Shown: positions 38,197 to 48,273, counted from the first letter of the stretch. The stretch is DNA of 64,000 nucleotides from Dokdonella_A sp963775445 (GCA_963775445.1 CAVZIT010000006.1:877710-941709); one strand, 5' to 3'. Notes: a model not told the origin generated them from the sequence alone. Made by a program: numbers and translations.

Positions 38197-41100
38197 CCGC
38201 CCACCTTGAGAAACTTCCCGGGTTGCCCGGGATTGGGCACGAACCAGCACGGACGTCCATCGGCGTCGCGCCCAAGCCGAGCATCCGGCAACGGCGGGTT
38301 GCTCGCGTCCATGACGGTGCGCGATGTCGCGCTGCGACGTGGAAGGAATTCGGCCTCCTGCAATTCGGTCACCGAATCCTTGAAGGCCTTGGTTATGTGC
38401 TGAAAATCGACCTCGCTGTGTGCGGTGGTCATGAAACACGGGAAATTGTCGAGGATGTGCACGCCGCGGCTTCGCATCATTGCGAACAGGAGATCCTGCA
38501 ACGGATGATCCTCGGTAAACGCGGTCTTCCACACCGAGGCGTACTGCTTGATCGCGATCGGTGCTCCGACCTCGCTGCAGTACGCGTTGATTTCGTCAGC
38601 CATCGCGGTGGTACGCGCAGTGAGCCGCTCCTGCAATGCAGGACCCTGTTTCTTGAGGTGTTCAAGCACGGCCTTCGCGGCCGCCAGGGCGAGCGGATGG
38701 CGAACGAAGGTACCGGCAAAATACGTGACGCCGACCGTCGGTACCGAATCGTCTCCGAATTGCCAGGCGCCGCCATCGAGTGCATCCATGTATTCGCGCT
38801 TGCCGGCGATGACCCCGATTGGATAGCCCCCACCGACGACCTTCCCGTACGTGGCGAGATCGGCCTTGATCCCGAACAGCGCCTGGGCGCCACCGGGATG
38901 CGTGCGAAAGCCGGTGACGATCTCATCGAATATGCACAGCGCGCCGGCATCCGCGGTGATCTTGCGTACTTCCCTCAGAAACTCGACAGGCTGAAAATCC
39001 GGGCGTCGGCTCTGCACCGGCTCGATCAGTACCGCGGCCAGGTCATGCGCGCGCTCGCGGATGATCTCGAGCGATTCGGGCGTTCCATAGTCGAGTACGA
39101 TGACGTGCTCGGCGGTGTTGGCGAGTATCCCCGGCGCGGCCGGTACCGCGCGCAGCTTTTTGGTGCCGCGCACGATGACCTCATCGATGATCCCGTGATA
39201 GGAGCCATTGAACAAGACGATGGTGCTGCGACCAGTCACGGTGCGTGCGATGCGCAGGGTGCCGAGCACCGCTTCGGAGCCGGTGTTGCACAATGCCGCG
39301 CGATCGTGGCCGGTCAGCTCGCAAATCAGCCGTGCGACGTCGCCCGACAACGGGTGTTGCGGTCCAATTTCGTAGCCCAGATCGAGTTGCCGGCGCACCG
39401 CATCGAGGACGAAATCCGGCTGCCAACCGAACAGGCTCATGCCAAAACCGTTGAGCGCGTCGACGTATTCGTTGCCATCCAGATCCCACAGATGTGCGCC
39501 CTTGGAGCGCCTGACCACAAGTTGATAGATGATTTCCTTGGTCAGCGGGCGAAAACCATTCACCACGCGAGGATCGGCCATGTGCGCACGCTCGGCTGCG
39601 GTATATTCCTTGGACTTGCGCGTACGTGCAACGTAACGCGCGATGAAACGCTCGAGTCGCTCGCGCTGGCGCGCGGACAGCTCCAGCGTGCCGGTATCGA
39701 TGCGGGCCAGCGCGCCGAACGCCTTCTTGACATCGTAACGCTTGTGCGCGAGTGCGGCCTCCTCATCATCCGCTGTGTTTCCAGCCGTGGTCGGCGCGCT
39801 CGGCGTCACGGCGCCGCCGGTCGGCGGCGCCGCCTCCGGCGTCTTGGACGAACCGGGTGTGGCGTTACCGGACAGCAGGGCGAGTTGCTGTGCCATGAGC
39901 TGCATCTGTTGATCGATGACCTGGCGTACGTAATCGCTTTGCATGGCAGTGCCCTGATTCGGCTGCGCGGACAGATTCGACGCCGCCGGCGCAGGTGTCA
40001 ATGAGGTTGCGCTGGCGACGGTCTGGCTTTCGGGCGGCAATTGCTCATCAAGCGCGCCGGCCAGACTGTCGAGGCTCGCGTAATCGACCATGAGCTGGCG
40101 AAACGTGATCTTCACCGGAAACGCCTTCGACAGATGCAGCGCCATCTGCGTCAGCATCAGGCTGTCCATGCCGAGTTCGATGAAATTCGAACCCACATCC
40201 GCATCGGCCAGATCGACTCCGGCGATATCCTCGAATATCGCCCTGAGTTGCGTGATCAGGTGCCCTCGCCGATCGCTCGCCAGCGACGCGATGTCGGTCG
40301 CTGCGGACTCGGCAATGGGTAGCGCCGCGACCAGCGGTGACGGCGGTGGAACGATCGACAGGGATGCCGGTGCGACCACCACGGCTTTGCTCGCAGCCGC
40401 TTCGACCCAGTAGCGCTGGCGTTCGAACGGATAGGTTGGCAACAGCACGCGTCGACGCCGCGCACGCCGGTCGAACGACGCCAGATCGATGGCCGCACCG
40501 CGGCACCAGAGCTGACCCGCCGCGCTTCGCAATGCAGCAACCTCGTTTGCGGGCGAATCGACCAGCGACGCAACACTCGCGATGTGAGTGCGCTGCGCAC
40601 CGAGGTGCTGGCGCGCAAGCGCGCTGAGTGTGCCACGCGGGCCAACCTCGAGGAGCGAACGGGAAGGCGCATCGGCGGAAATATCGAGAACGCGTCCGAG
40701 CGCGCCTGAAAAGCGCACCGGTCGGCGCAGGTGTTCAGTCCAGTAATCGACCGAGGTTGCATCGCCAGCGTCGAGCCAGTCGCCACTCGAAGTCGAAACC
40801 ATCGGAATTTTCGGGTGGCCAAGCGCAACTTGGGCCAACTCGGTGCGAAACGGTGCAAGTACCGGATCCATCATCGCCGAGTGGAATGCGTGCGAAGTCC
40901 TGAGTACGCGACAGGCGATACCTTCGGCATCGAGCTCGGCTTGCAGCTGCGCGATCGGTGCACCCAGCCCCGACACAACGCAGGCATTCGGCGCATTTTC
41001 GGCAGCCAGCGACAATTCGCAGGGCAGACGTGCCTGCAACGCCGCGAGCGACAGGCGCACGGACAACATGTCGCCGGCTGGCTGCGCCTGCATCAATGCA

Positions 41101-44100
41101 CCCCGACGCGCGATCAGATGCAGCGCATCGGGAAGCGTGAATACCTCCGCCAGCGTTGCCGCGACAAACTCTCCGACGCTGTGGCCGATCATGGCGGCCG
41201 GCACGATGCCAAGGCTCAGCCACAGCCGCGCGAGCGCGTATTCAATCGCGAAAATCGCAGGTTGCATGATCGCGGTGGGCAGCAAGTTTGCAGCCTCGTC
41301 TGAAAACACGCGCTCATGCAGATCGAAGCCCAGTTCTTCGCGCAGGTGACCAGCGCATGCGTCGAACGCATCTCGGAAGACCGGCTCGGCGGCGTACAAC
41401 TCGCGTCCCATGCCCGGGTACTGGGCACCCTGTCCGGGGAACAGGAAAACGACGTCGCCATTGCGCACCGGTCGACTGCTCGCGGCGGCAGCGGCAATTT
41501 CCGGGCTCGATAGGCTTGCGACCGCCGCTGCCGTGTCATCTGCAACAACGGCGAGGCGGTGTGCGAATACCTTGCGGCCCTTGGCAAGCGTCCACGCAAC
41601 ATCGGCGAGATTCAGCTCCGGTTGATTGCGCAGATGATTGGCCAGACGCGTCACCGTCGCGCCGAGCGCGTTCGCCGAGCGTGCCGATAGAACCAGCAAC
41701 TGTGCAGCGCTCGCGGCATCCGATGACGGCGACTGCGGCGCTTGTTCCATGACGATGTGTGCATTGGTGCCGCCGACACCAAACGAGCTGACCCCGGCGC
41801 GCAGCGGCCCGTCGTCGGACCGCCATTCGTGCAAGTGCGCGTTGACCACGAACGGCGAGTCGTCGAAATCGATCGACGGATTAGGCGCCTGGAAATGCAG
41901 AGTCGGTGGAATCTTGCGCTCGGCAAGCGCCAGCGCAGTCTTGATCACCCCGGCGGCGCCCGCCGCGATGACCAGATGTCCGACATTGCTCTTGACCGAG
42001 CCGATGCGGCAGAACCCGACATCGGGCGTGTACTGACGAAACGCGCTGGTCAGCCCTTCAATTTCGATTGGATCGCCTATCGGAGTCGCCGTGCCATGTG
42101 CCTCGACGTAGGAGATGCTGCGCGCGTCGACCTGGGCGTTGGCTTGGGCCATTGCGATAACGGCGGCCTGGCCGGCGCTGCTCGGTGCCATGAAACTCGC
42201 TTTGGTTGCGCCATCGTTGTTGACCGCGCCGCCACGGATCAACGCGTAGATTGGATCGCCATCGTTGCGCGCGTCCGCGAGTCGCTTGAGCAGTATCACG
42301 GCGGCGCCATCGCTAAAAACCGTACCTTGGGCGTGCGCGTCGAAGGTTCGCGTGTGGCCGTCCGGCGACAACATGGCGCCATCCTGGTACAGATATCCGC
42401 TGCGAGGCGGGCAGGTGATTGCCACGCCACCAGCGAGTGCCATGTCGCACTGGCCGCTACGCAGGCTTTCGATGGCCTGGCAGATTGCGACCAGCGAGGT
42501 CGAGCACGCCGTATTCAAGCTGATCGCCGGACCGGTCAAATCGAGCTTGTGTGCCACGCGCGGTGCGATGAAATCCTTCTCGTTGTCGAGCATCACCTGA
42601 AACGCACCGACCTTGTCGACGAGATCCGGATGGGCGCTGACGTGGCGCTGGAAATAGGTCGCGTTGTACATGCCGCCGAACACGCCAACTGGACCGAGGT
42701 GCGTGCTCGCAGCGTGGCCCGCGCGCTCAAGACATTCCCAGCACAGTTCGAGAAACACACGCTGCTGGGGGTCCATCAGCTCCGCTTCGCGTGGACTGAT
42801 TCCGAAGAACGCCGCGTCGAACAATTCCACGCCGTCGATAACACCGCGCGCAGGCACATAGGCAGAATCCTCGCGCACCGCAGGTGCGATGGCCGGATCG
42901 AGCTCGCCCGCGGTGAAGCGCGTGATCGACTCGCGCCCCGCGCACAGGTTCTGCCAGAACGTCTCGACATCGGCCGCGCCCGGAAAGCGCCCGCTCATCG
43001 CGATGATCGCAATGGGTTCGGCGAAGGCGTCGTCGCGTCGCGTGCGTCCGCCCGCGAGACGAGCGGGATCGATTGCGTGCTCGCCTTCGCCACGGACGAT
43101 TCGCGCCAGTCCTGCCGGTGTCGGATCGCGAAAGAATGCGGTCACTGGCAGCTCGACACCATCGTTGCGGCGCAAACTCTCGATCAGGCGAACCGCCAGC
43201 AACGAGCTGCCGCCAAGCGCGAAGAAGTTGTCGCAACGACCGATGCGATCGAACCCGAGTGTGACCGCAAACCCGTCACACAATCGCTGCTCGATCGCAT
43301 CGATCGGGTCTTCATACGCTTCGGCCAGTTGCGGGCGTGTGTGTGCCGGCGCCGGCAGTGCGCGTCGATCGACCTTCCCATTGGCGGTAAGCGGCAATGC
43401 ATCGAGCAAGACATACGCGGCTGGCACCATGAATTCGGGTAGCGTTCCGGCCAGATGGGCGCGCAGGACTGGCGCCGTCGCGCTGCCGTCTTCCGCGACG
43501 ACATAGGCGACCAGACGTTTTCCGAGCGGCGGCTCGTCGCGCATCACCACGGTGCAGGCGCGCACTGCCGGATGACGTGCGAGTACGGCTTCGATTTCAC
43601 CCGTCTCGATACGGTAGCCGCGAATCTTTACCTGACCGTCGATGCGTCCGACAAATTCGACCGCGCCATCGGGCAGGTAGCGCACCAGATCGCCGGTGCG
43701 ATACAGACGCTCGGCAGAATCCTCGAACGGATTCGGCACGAAGCGCTCCGCGGTCAGTTCGGGCCGGCCCAGATAGCCACGCGCAACGCCAGCGCCACCG
43801 ATGTACAGCTCGCCGATCACGCCAATCGGCACCAGTCCCATGCGCTGGTTCAGGACATACAGCGTGGTGTCGGCTATTGGCCGTCCGATCGGGATCGAGC
43901 GAACGCCGGGATCGAGATCGCGCGGAATCCGGTACGTGGCCGCGAACGTCGTGCATTCGGTAGGGCCGTACCCATTGATGATGCAGATATCGGGCAGCAC
44001 CGTGTAGGCCGCTCGCACATGGGCGACCGACAACGCCTCGCCGCCGATCAGCAATTGCCGGAGGCCGCGGAGGCTGCTTGCGTTGTCATCGATGATCGCG

Positions 44101-45158
44101 TTGAACAGCGCGGCGGTAAGCCAGGCGATGCGCACATCGTGGCGCATGATCGTGCGAGCCAGCGCGGAACCGCTCGCGATGCGCTCGTGATGGATCGCGC
44201 AGGTACCGCCATTCAGCAATGCGCCCCATATCTCGAATGTCGATGCATCGAATCCGAGCGGCGCGGCGTGCAGTACCCGAGGCTGTTCGCCAAATTCGAC
44301 GTAATCGACACTGTCTGCACCAGGCGCACGATCGAACGGTGCCTGATCTCGACGCCCTTCGGGGCGCCGGTCGAGCCGGACGTGTACATCACATAGGCCA
44401 AGGCGTCGCCATCGAGTGCTGGGCAATGTACAGGGGTCGCGCCCGGCTTCGAGATCCCCGAGAGTGATCGTTCGCGCGGTGATTCCCGATGGCGACGTGC
44501 GCGGCGTCCTTGCAGATGACCACCGGAGCACGCGCGTCGCGAATCGCGAATGCCAGATGCTCGGCGGGATGCGCCGCGTCGAGTGGCAGATAGGCCGCGC
44601 CGGCCTTGAGGATGCCGAGTATGGCGACAATCGCGTCAGCGGATCGGTCGAGCAGCAACGCCACAACCGAGCCGGGCACCACGCCGGAGGCCTGAAGACC
44701 CGCGGCAATTCGACTCGAGCGCGAGTCGATCGTCGGCATAGGTCGCGCTTCCGTCTGCCCATTCGATTGCGCAGACGTTCGGGATGAAGCTGCGCAGCCG
44801 CACTGAAAAGGCCATGCACGGTGTCAGCCGAACGACGTTCGATTGCCGTGGCATTCCATGTCACCAACATGCGATCGCGTTGTGCATTGTCCAAAGCGGA
44901 TACCGCTTCGATATTTCGCACGGTACCCAAGCCGCGCAACACTTGAATCAGGCCATTCGCGAGCAACGCTATCGATTGGCTCGTCGAATGACGATTCGAG
45001 ATAATTAGCGCTGAGCGTGATGTGATCGCCTGATTCAAGAAACCAGACGATCGGCAGCCCTGGCGCTCGCCGCGCACCGCGGAATCTCGCCCGCCCAAGC
45101 CCCGATCGCGCTCGGCATGCCACCTGGGGAGAAGTTCCGCATCTTGCGCGATAGGCAA
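38193..45158 (-). CDS. hybrid NRPS-PKS with aminotransferase domain (A-T-KS-AT-T-AMT), 5' part frameshifted
   Basis: The frame is continuous from about 44310 to 38193 (about 2040 residues). In order: end of an A domain (NGYGPTEC ~43970, YRTGD ~43705, NGKVDRRAL ~43380), T (FFALGGSSLLA ~43210), KS (NTACSTSL ~42505, HGTATPIGDP, SNVGHL), AT (GHSVGEF ~41175, HAFHS ~40885, suggesting malonyl-CoA), T (GMDSLM ~40165) and a PLP aminotransferase with YGKVVGGGYPIG ~38835. There is no KR, DH or ER, so a beta-keto chain would be converted to a beta-amino chain, as in mycosubtilin/iturin and microcystin synthetases. Upstream, the A-domain motifs (YTSGSTGAPKG, LLLDRSADAIVAILGILKAG, a C-domain tail) lie in three alternating frames, needing at least six indels between 45.0 and 44.3 kb. 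Confidence 0.88.
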   Translation of the reverse strand: MPIAQDAELLPRWHAERDRGLGGRDSAVRGERQGCRSSGFLNQAITSRSALIISNRHSTSQSIALLANGLIQVLRGLGTVRNIEAVSALDNAQRDRMLVTWNATAIERRSADTVHGLFSAAAQLHPERLRNRMGRRKRDLCRRSTRARVELPRVFRPPAWCPARLWRCCSTDPLTRLSPYSASSRPARPICHSTRRIPPSIWHSRFATRVLRWSSARTPRTSPSGITARTITLGDLEAGRDPCTLPSTRWRRLGLCDVHVRLDRRPEGRRDQAPFDRAPGADSVDYVEFGEQPRVLHAAPLGFDASTFEIWGALLNGGTCAIHHERIASGSALARTIMRHDVRIAWLTAALFNAIIDDNASSLRGLRQLLIGGEALSVAHVRAAYTVLPDICIINGYGPTECTTFAATYRIPRDLDPGVRSIPIGRPIADTTLYVLNQRMGLVPIGVIGELYIGGAGVARGYLGRPELTAERFVPNPFEDSAERLYRTGDLVRYLPDGAVEFVGRIDGQVKIRGYRIETGEIEAVLARHPAVRACTVVMRDEPPLGKRLVAYVVAEDGSATAPVLRAHLAGTLPEFMVPAAYVLLDALPLTANGKVDRRALPAPAHTRPQLAEAYEDPIDAIEQRLCDGFAVTLGFDRIGRCDNFFALGGSSLLAVRLIESLRRNDGVELPVTAFFRDPTPAGLARIVRGEGEHAIDPARLAGGRTRRDDAFAEPIAIIAMSGRFPGAADVETFWQNLCAGRESITRFTAGELDPAIAPAVREDSAYVPARGVIDGVELFDAAFFGISPREAELMDPQQRVFLELCWECLERAGHAASTHLGPVGVFGGMYNATYFQRHVSAHPDLVDKVGAFQVMLDNEKDFIAPRVAHKLDLTGPAISLNTACSTSLVAICQAIESLRSGQCDMALAGGVAITCPPRSGYLYQDGAMLSPDGHTRTFDAHAQGTVFSDGAAVILLKRLADARNDGDPIYALIRGGAVNNDGATKASFMAPSSAGQAAVIAMAQANAQVDARSISYVEAHGTATPIGDPIEIEGLTSAFRQYTPDVGFCRIGSVKSNVGHLVIAAGAAGVIKTALALAERKIPPTLHFQAPNPSIDFDDSPFVVNAHLHEWRSDDGPLRAGVSSFGVGGTNAHIVMEQAPQSPSSDAASAAQLLVLSARSANALGATVTRLANHLRNQPELNLADVAWTLAKGRKVFAHRLAVVADDTAAAVASLSSPEIAAAAASSRPVRNGDVVFLFPGQGAQYPGMGRELYAAEPVFRDAFDACAGHLREELGFDLHERVFSDEAANLLPTAIMQPAIFAIEYALARLWLSLGIVPAAMIGHSVGEFVAATLAEVFTLPDALHLIARRGALMQAQPAGDMLSVRLSLAALQARLPCELSLAAENAPNACVVSGLGAPIAQLQAELDAEGIACRVLRTSHAFHSAMMDPVLAPFRTELAQVALGHPKIPMVSTSSGDWLDAGDATSVDYWTEHLRRPVRFSGALGRVLDISADAPSRSLLEVGPRGTLSALARQHLGAQRTHIASVASLVDSPANEVAALRSAAGQLWCRGAAIDLASFDRRARRRRVLLPTYPFERQRYWVEAAASKAVVVAPASLSIVPPPSPLVAALPIAESAATDIASLASDRRGHLITQLRAIFEDIAGVDLADADVGSNFIELGMDSLMLTQMALHLSKAFPVKITFRQLMVDYASLDSLAGALDEQLPPESQTVASATSLTPAPAASNLSAQPNQGTAMQSDYVRQVIDQQMQLMAQQLALLSGNATPGSSKTPEAAPPTGGAVTPSAPTTAGNTADDEEAALAHKRYDVKKAFGALARIDTGTLELSARQRERLERFIARYVARTRKSKEYTAAERAHMADPRVVNGFRPLTKEIIYQLVVRRSKGAHLWDLDGNEYVDALNGFGMSLFGWQPDFVLDAVRRQLDLGYEIGPQHPLSGDVARLICELTGHDRAALCNTGSEAVLGTLRIARTVTGRSTIVLFNGSYHGIIDEVIVRGTKKLRAVPAAPGILANTAEHVIVLDYGTPESLEIIRERAHDLAAVLIEPVQSRRPDFQPVEFLREVRKITADAGALCIFDEIVTGFRTHPGGAQALFGIKADLATYGKVVGGGYPIGVIAGKREYMDALDGGAWQFGDDSVPTVGVTYFAGTFVRHPLALAAAKAVLEHLKKQGPALQERLTARTTAMADEINAYCSEVGAPIAIKQYASVWKTAFTEDHPLQDLLFAMMRSRGVHILDNFPCFMTTAHSEVDFQHITKAFKDSVTELQEAEFLPRRSATSRTVMDASNPPLPDARLGRDADGRPCWFVPNPGQPGKFLKVGG

Positions 45159-45577
45159 GATTGGGCCGGATGTCTGCGGTCAGCCAATCGTCAAGAAGAG
45201 CGGTTCCGGTAGTACGAATGTGACAATTTTCGGTGAAGTCGCCGAATGCCGTATCGGTATACGCGACGTTGCCGGTCAGGCGCGAATCGAGAATCGCCAG
45301 CGCCGCACGAAATATCCGCGAAGCGCTGATATCCAGACGTAGTGCGCGCGTCCTGCATCGCGGCCACGATCGATCGATCGCAGCGGGCACGTGAAAGCCT
45401 GCCGAGTCCAGTCACAGGAATCGCGCCGCTCGCACGCCAACACGTCGAGCAAGGAAATACCGTCCAGCAGTCGAAGTCGGGACGGCTCACGGTCTGGTCG
45501 TAATTCAATTTCACGATTAGCTCGACGCTTCTACCATCCACGCCGTCTGTATCATGCTGCCAGCCTGAACCTCGTCG
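45159..45577 (-). other. frameshifted N-terminal region of the NRPS-PKS gene
   Basis: Open stretches in alternating minus-strand frames with coding-like composition but no complete domain. One begins with GTG at 45539-45541 (VELIVKLNYDQTVSRPDFD, similar to a condensation-domain tail). Another reads LTGNVAYTDTAFGDFTENCHIR. A further piece just downstream (VWFLESGDHITLSANYLESSF, 45045-44985) is a clearer condensation-domain end. There is no room for a full 450-residue C domain before the oxygenase gene ending at 45622. The synthetase therefore starts with a truncated or unusual N-terminus, or sequence is missing. Confidence 0.4.
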
Positions 45578-45621
45578 TCAGCGTGTTCGCCTGATAAGGA
45601 CTGCGAAGGGCGTATCCCGGG

Positions 45622-46541
45622 TCAGTAAACATTGGTGAATGCGTAGGGGGCATCGTCCGGGTAAGTGGCCTTCCCCGCGACACTTCTGCGCCAGCGCGCG
45701 CGCGCGGGACTTGGCCCGGTAAACCGCGAAAAGGCATGCATCAAGCGTGCCATTTTGGCCAACCGGCGGGGGATCGAAGCCCCAATGGCGCAAGCGATCA
45801 TGCGCTTTGTGCAGCAGGCTGTTTTTGCGGGTTGCCGTCGTGTAGTAGGTGAAGCTGACCGTGATCGACGGCTCGTCCCGTTCTCGACCATGTGCGGGCT
45901 GGTCGAGGGCATGTAGGCTCCCTGACCTGGCTCGAGATGAAACGTCGTGGCGCGCTCGCGAAACTCATCATTCCATACCAGCAGATCACGCTCGTGCCGG
46001 GCATGAAACCTGTCGCGCGACTGTTCGCTGGCTACGACGCGTGTCGCGGTGATCCCATACATGCAAGGTCTTGCGCCCGCGCACCTGCAGGATGAAGTTG
46101 TGTTCCTTGTCGTAATGGAATGGAGTGACCGTGTTCGGGGAGGTGACGAAAATCCAGCCGCCGCGATAGCACATGCCCGGATCGCGCTGTTCGACGCCAA
46201 GGTTCAGCTCGTCCAGCACCTCATCCACCAATGCCTCGATAGGTGGGATCCGATTGAACGTTCAGCAAGGACATCCACGCCTTGGCATCGCGGATCCGTT
46301 GCAGCGTATCCGCCGCGGACATCCGGTTGGGATGCAGCCGTGGTGCACTGTTGAATGGTGTACCGGCTTGCGCGACATTGCTGTGCGTGCGCACGCGACC
46401 ATCCACCTCCAGACGCTTTCCGAGTTCCACCAGTTGGTCCGGCTGCAGAAGTGGATGCTCCATCAACCGATGCCGGACGGGCTGGATGCGCCATGGATCG
46501 AATGACGGCCAGTCGACTTCCACTTGGCGCTGCGTAGTCAC
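45622..46541 (-). pseudogene. cupin/JmjC-like oxygenase 1, multiply frameshifted
   Basis: Pieces of one oxygenase of about 300 residues lie in alternating frames. 46541-46235 encodes VDWPSFDPWRIQPVRHRLMEH onward to AWMSLLNVQSDPTYRG. 46231-46050 encodes GWIFVTSPNTVTPFHYDKEHN, FILQVRGRKTLHVWD with the HxD metal site. 46040-45880 encodes FHLEPGQGAYMPSTSPHMVENG with the distal His. 45876-45640 encodes DEPSITVSFTYY onward. The start is GTG 46539-46541 behind a strong AGGAGGA. All Fe(II)/2-oxoglutarate ligand motifs are intact, so at least three indels without substitutions suggest sequence error more than decay. It is a paralogue of the genes at 46681, 49318 and 55308 and lies just upstream of the NRPS-PKS. 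Confidence 0.7.
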
Positions 46542-46680
46542 GTTCGTGCTTCCTCCTGCCCAAGGAGGCCAGTTTAACCGCGCTGGATACTTCGCGACCC
46601 AAAAAAAGGGCGCGACTACCTGTCGGCGAAACGCCGAGGCGCGCGCCATACCGAACCGGAGGATGGCACTTAGCGATCAG

Positions 46681-47624
46681 TCAATCCGCACGGGCGTAGC
46701 GGTCATGGTGAGTGTGAGACGGGCAATCTGAATCATGCGGGTGCATCGCGCGAAGGCCCACGACCGCGCGTGCGCAGGGATAAAGCACTGCATCGAGGAC
46801 CGGATGCTTGCCCACAGTCGAGAGCGCCACGCCGGCATGGCGTATCAAATCGCGCAGCACGTGCAGCAGTGCATTGCGATGTGTCGCATCGGTGCTGTAC
46901 GTGAGGCTGATCGAAATTGAGGCCTTATCCCCGGTTTCAACCATATGTGGACTGGTTGAAGGGATATAGACACCCGTGCCGGGAGCCAGGTGAAATACGT
47001 GAGCGCGTGCCCGGTACTCCTCGCGCCATTGAACCAGATCCAGCCTGTGGCGGGAGTGGAAACGAGCGCGCGCTCGCTCGCTGACTACTGCCAAGTCGTC
47101 ATAATCCCATACGTAAACCGTCTTGCATCCGCGGACCTGCAGGAGCATGCCTTGATCCCTGTCGATATGGAACGGGGTGACGGTGTGTGGCGACGCGACG
47201 AAGATCCACCCTGCGCGGTAATACATGCCACGGTCACGGCGCTCGATTTGTGGCCTTATCGGATCCAGCACTGCATCATCGGATCCAGCACTGCATCAAT
47301 CGGCGAGCGGTAGGCGGAATCGGTCTGCACATGCCGCAAATCGATCCACGCATTGGCTGCAAGTATTTGCATGATGGTGTCATCGGCGTGTTTTCGATTC
47401 GGGTGCAGCCTTGACACTGCATCGAAATTTGTGGCCGCAGTCGCCGAGTTGTTGAACGTGAATATCTGGCAAGGCGCCTGCATCTCGAAGCGCTTGGCGA
47501 GCGCACTGAGCTGGTCCGGCTGCAGGAGCGGATGTCCTGCCATGCGATGGCGGAACGGCTGCGGATGCCAAGGATTGAAGGTGGCCCAATCGAGCTTGAT
47601 CGCTGCCACCTGACAGGCCTCCAT
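46681..47624 (-). pseudogene. cupin/JmjC-like oxygenase 2, interrupted by a 20-bp tandem duplication
   Basis: The reading frame from ATG 47622-47624 (AGGAGGG upstream) encodes AAIKLDWATFNPWHPQPFRHR through AYRSPIDAVLDP, then stops after MMQCWIR. The continuation, VLDPIRPQIERRDRG, GWIFVASPHTVTPFHIDRDQ, LLQVRGCKTVYVWDYDD and PGTGVYIPSTSPHMVETG to the stop at 46681, is in the next frame. A perfect 20-bp repeat (47258-47277 and 47278-47297) accounts for the shift: removing one unit fuses the two parts into an ORF of about 307 residues with HxD and distal His intact. The family is Fe(II)/2-oxoglutarate-dependent, probably hydroxylating. Confidence 0.75.
47258..47297. repeat. perfect 20-bp direct tandem repeat inside oxygenase 2
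   Basis: Two adjacent identical units ATCGGATCCAGCACTGCATC (47258-47277, 47278-47297). Twenty bases is not a multiple of three, so the second unit breaks the oxygenase frame. It could be a genuine slip-strand mutation or an assembly overlap artefact. Confidence 0.9.
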
Positions 47625-48273
47625 GGCGAGTCCCTCCTGATTGCTTCTGGGACGTGTCGGGCTGTTTTTTTTCCCGGCGTTTGTCACCTACCGAATGACT
47701 GTCCTTGCGGTGTCGTTGACACGTTGGGCCTGAACCGCTCAGGGATACTTCGTTCGCGGTAGCCCAGGCTCCCTTGACTCAGGCGCAGCAAGCGGGGCTC
47801 TCTCACGATCGAGCAGGGCGCTCAATCCATACCGGTCGGGGGCCTCCGGAATTTGCATGCCATCATGCAAGTTCAAATCGTTGTGCGAAACGAAACAGCG
47901 GATCGCGAAAGCTCCGAAAAAACCGCATTCTCCCAGCGTCACCACTCGCGCGTAATACGTCTGCAAGTCCGTTTCAGAAGTCACTGGGTGTTGTGGCGTG
48001 GCTTGCTCGATTGCGACCGGCCAAGGGTACGCCAACGGTTGGCGTTCGAATGCCGCGCACGAAAAGTCCCGTAACCCTGAACGTCAAGGAACATTGACGT
48101 CTGATGATAGACGGCGCAGACTTTTTTTCTGGCGATTGATCGTTGCCGCTCGCTTCTTCCCGCGTAGAGTGGATCGCGAGCATTATTCGTGGCTTGCTGC
48201 CGCCGGAAGGCCACACTCTGCACTTGCTTGGCTCGCGTTTCATGACAAATTCTCGCAGCTTCCGAGACCGTAT
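47625..48273. other. intergenic region between oxygenases 2 and 3
   Basis: About 650 bp between two divergent genes, lower in GC than its surroundings. It must contain the promoters of both. There is a short hairpin at 47853-47870 (TTGCATG, loop CCAT, CATGCAA). A minus-strand frame of up to 98 codons (47739-48035) exists but shows no recognisable domain and lacks a convincing ribosome binding site, so I do not call it. Nothing else seen. Confidence 0.5.

Noticed and set aside
36241..40004. Long plus-strand ORFs (570 and 608 codons) opposite the NRPS/PKS genes
   Set aside because: They mirror the reverse strand of recognised C, A and aminotransferase domains and have no coherent motifs.
41742..43442. 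566-codon plus-strand ORF opposite the ketosynthase/acyltransferase region
   Set aside because: Antisense of clear KS and AT motifs; no domain of its own.
47739..48035. 98-codon minus-strand ORF between oxygenases 2 and 3, considered as a precursor peptide
   Set aside because: No leader/core-like pattern, no maturation enzyme next to it, weak start context.
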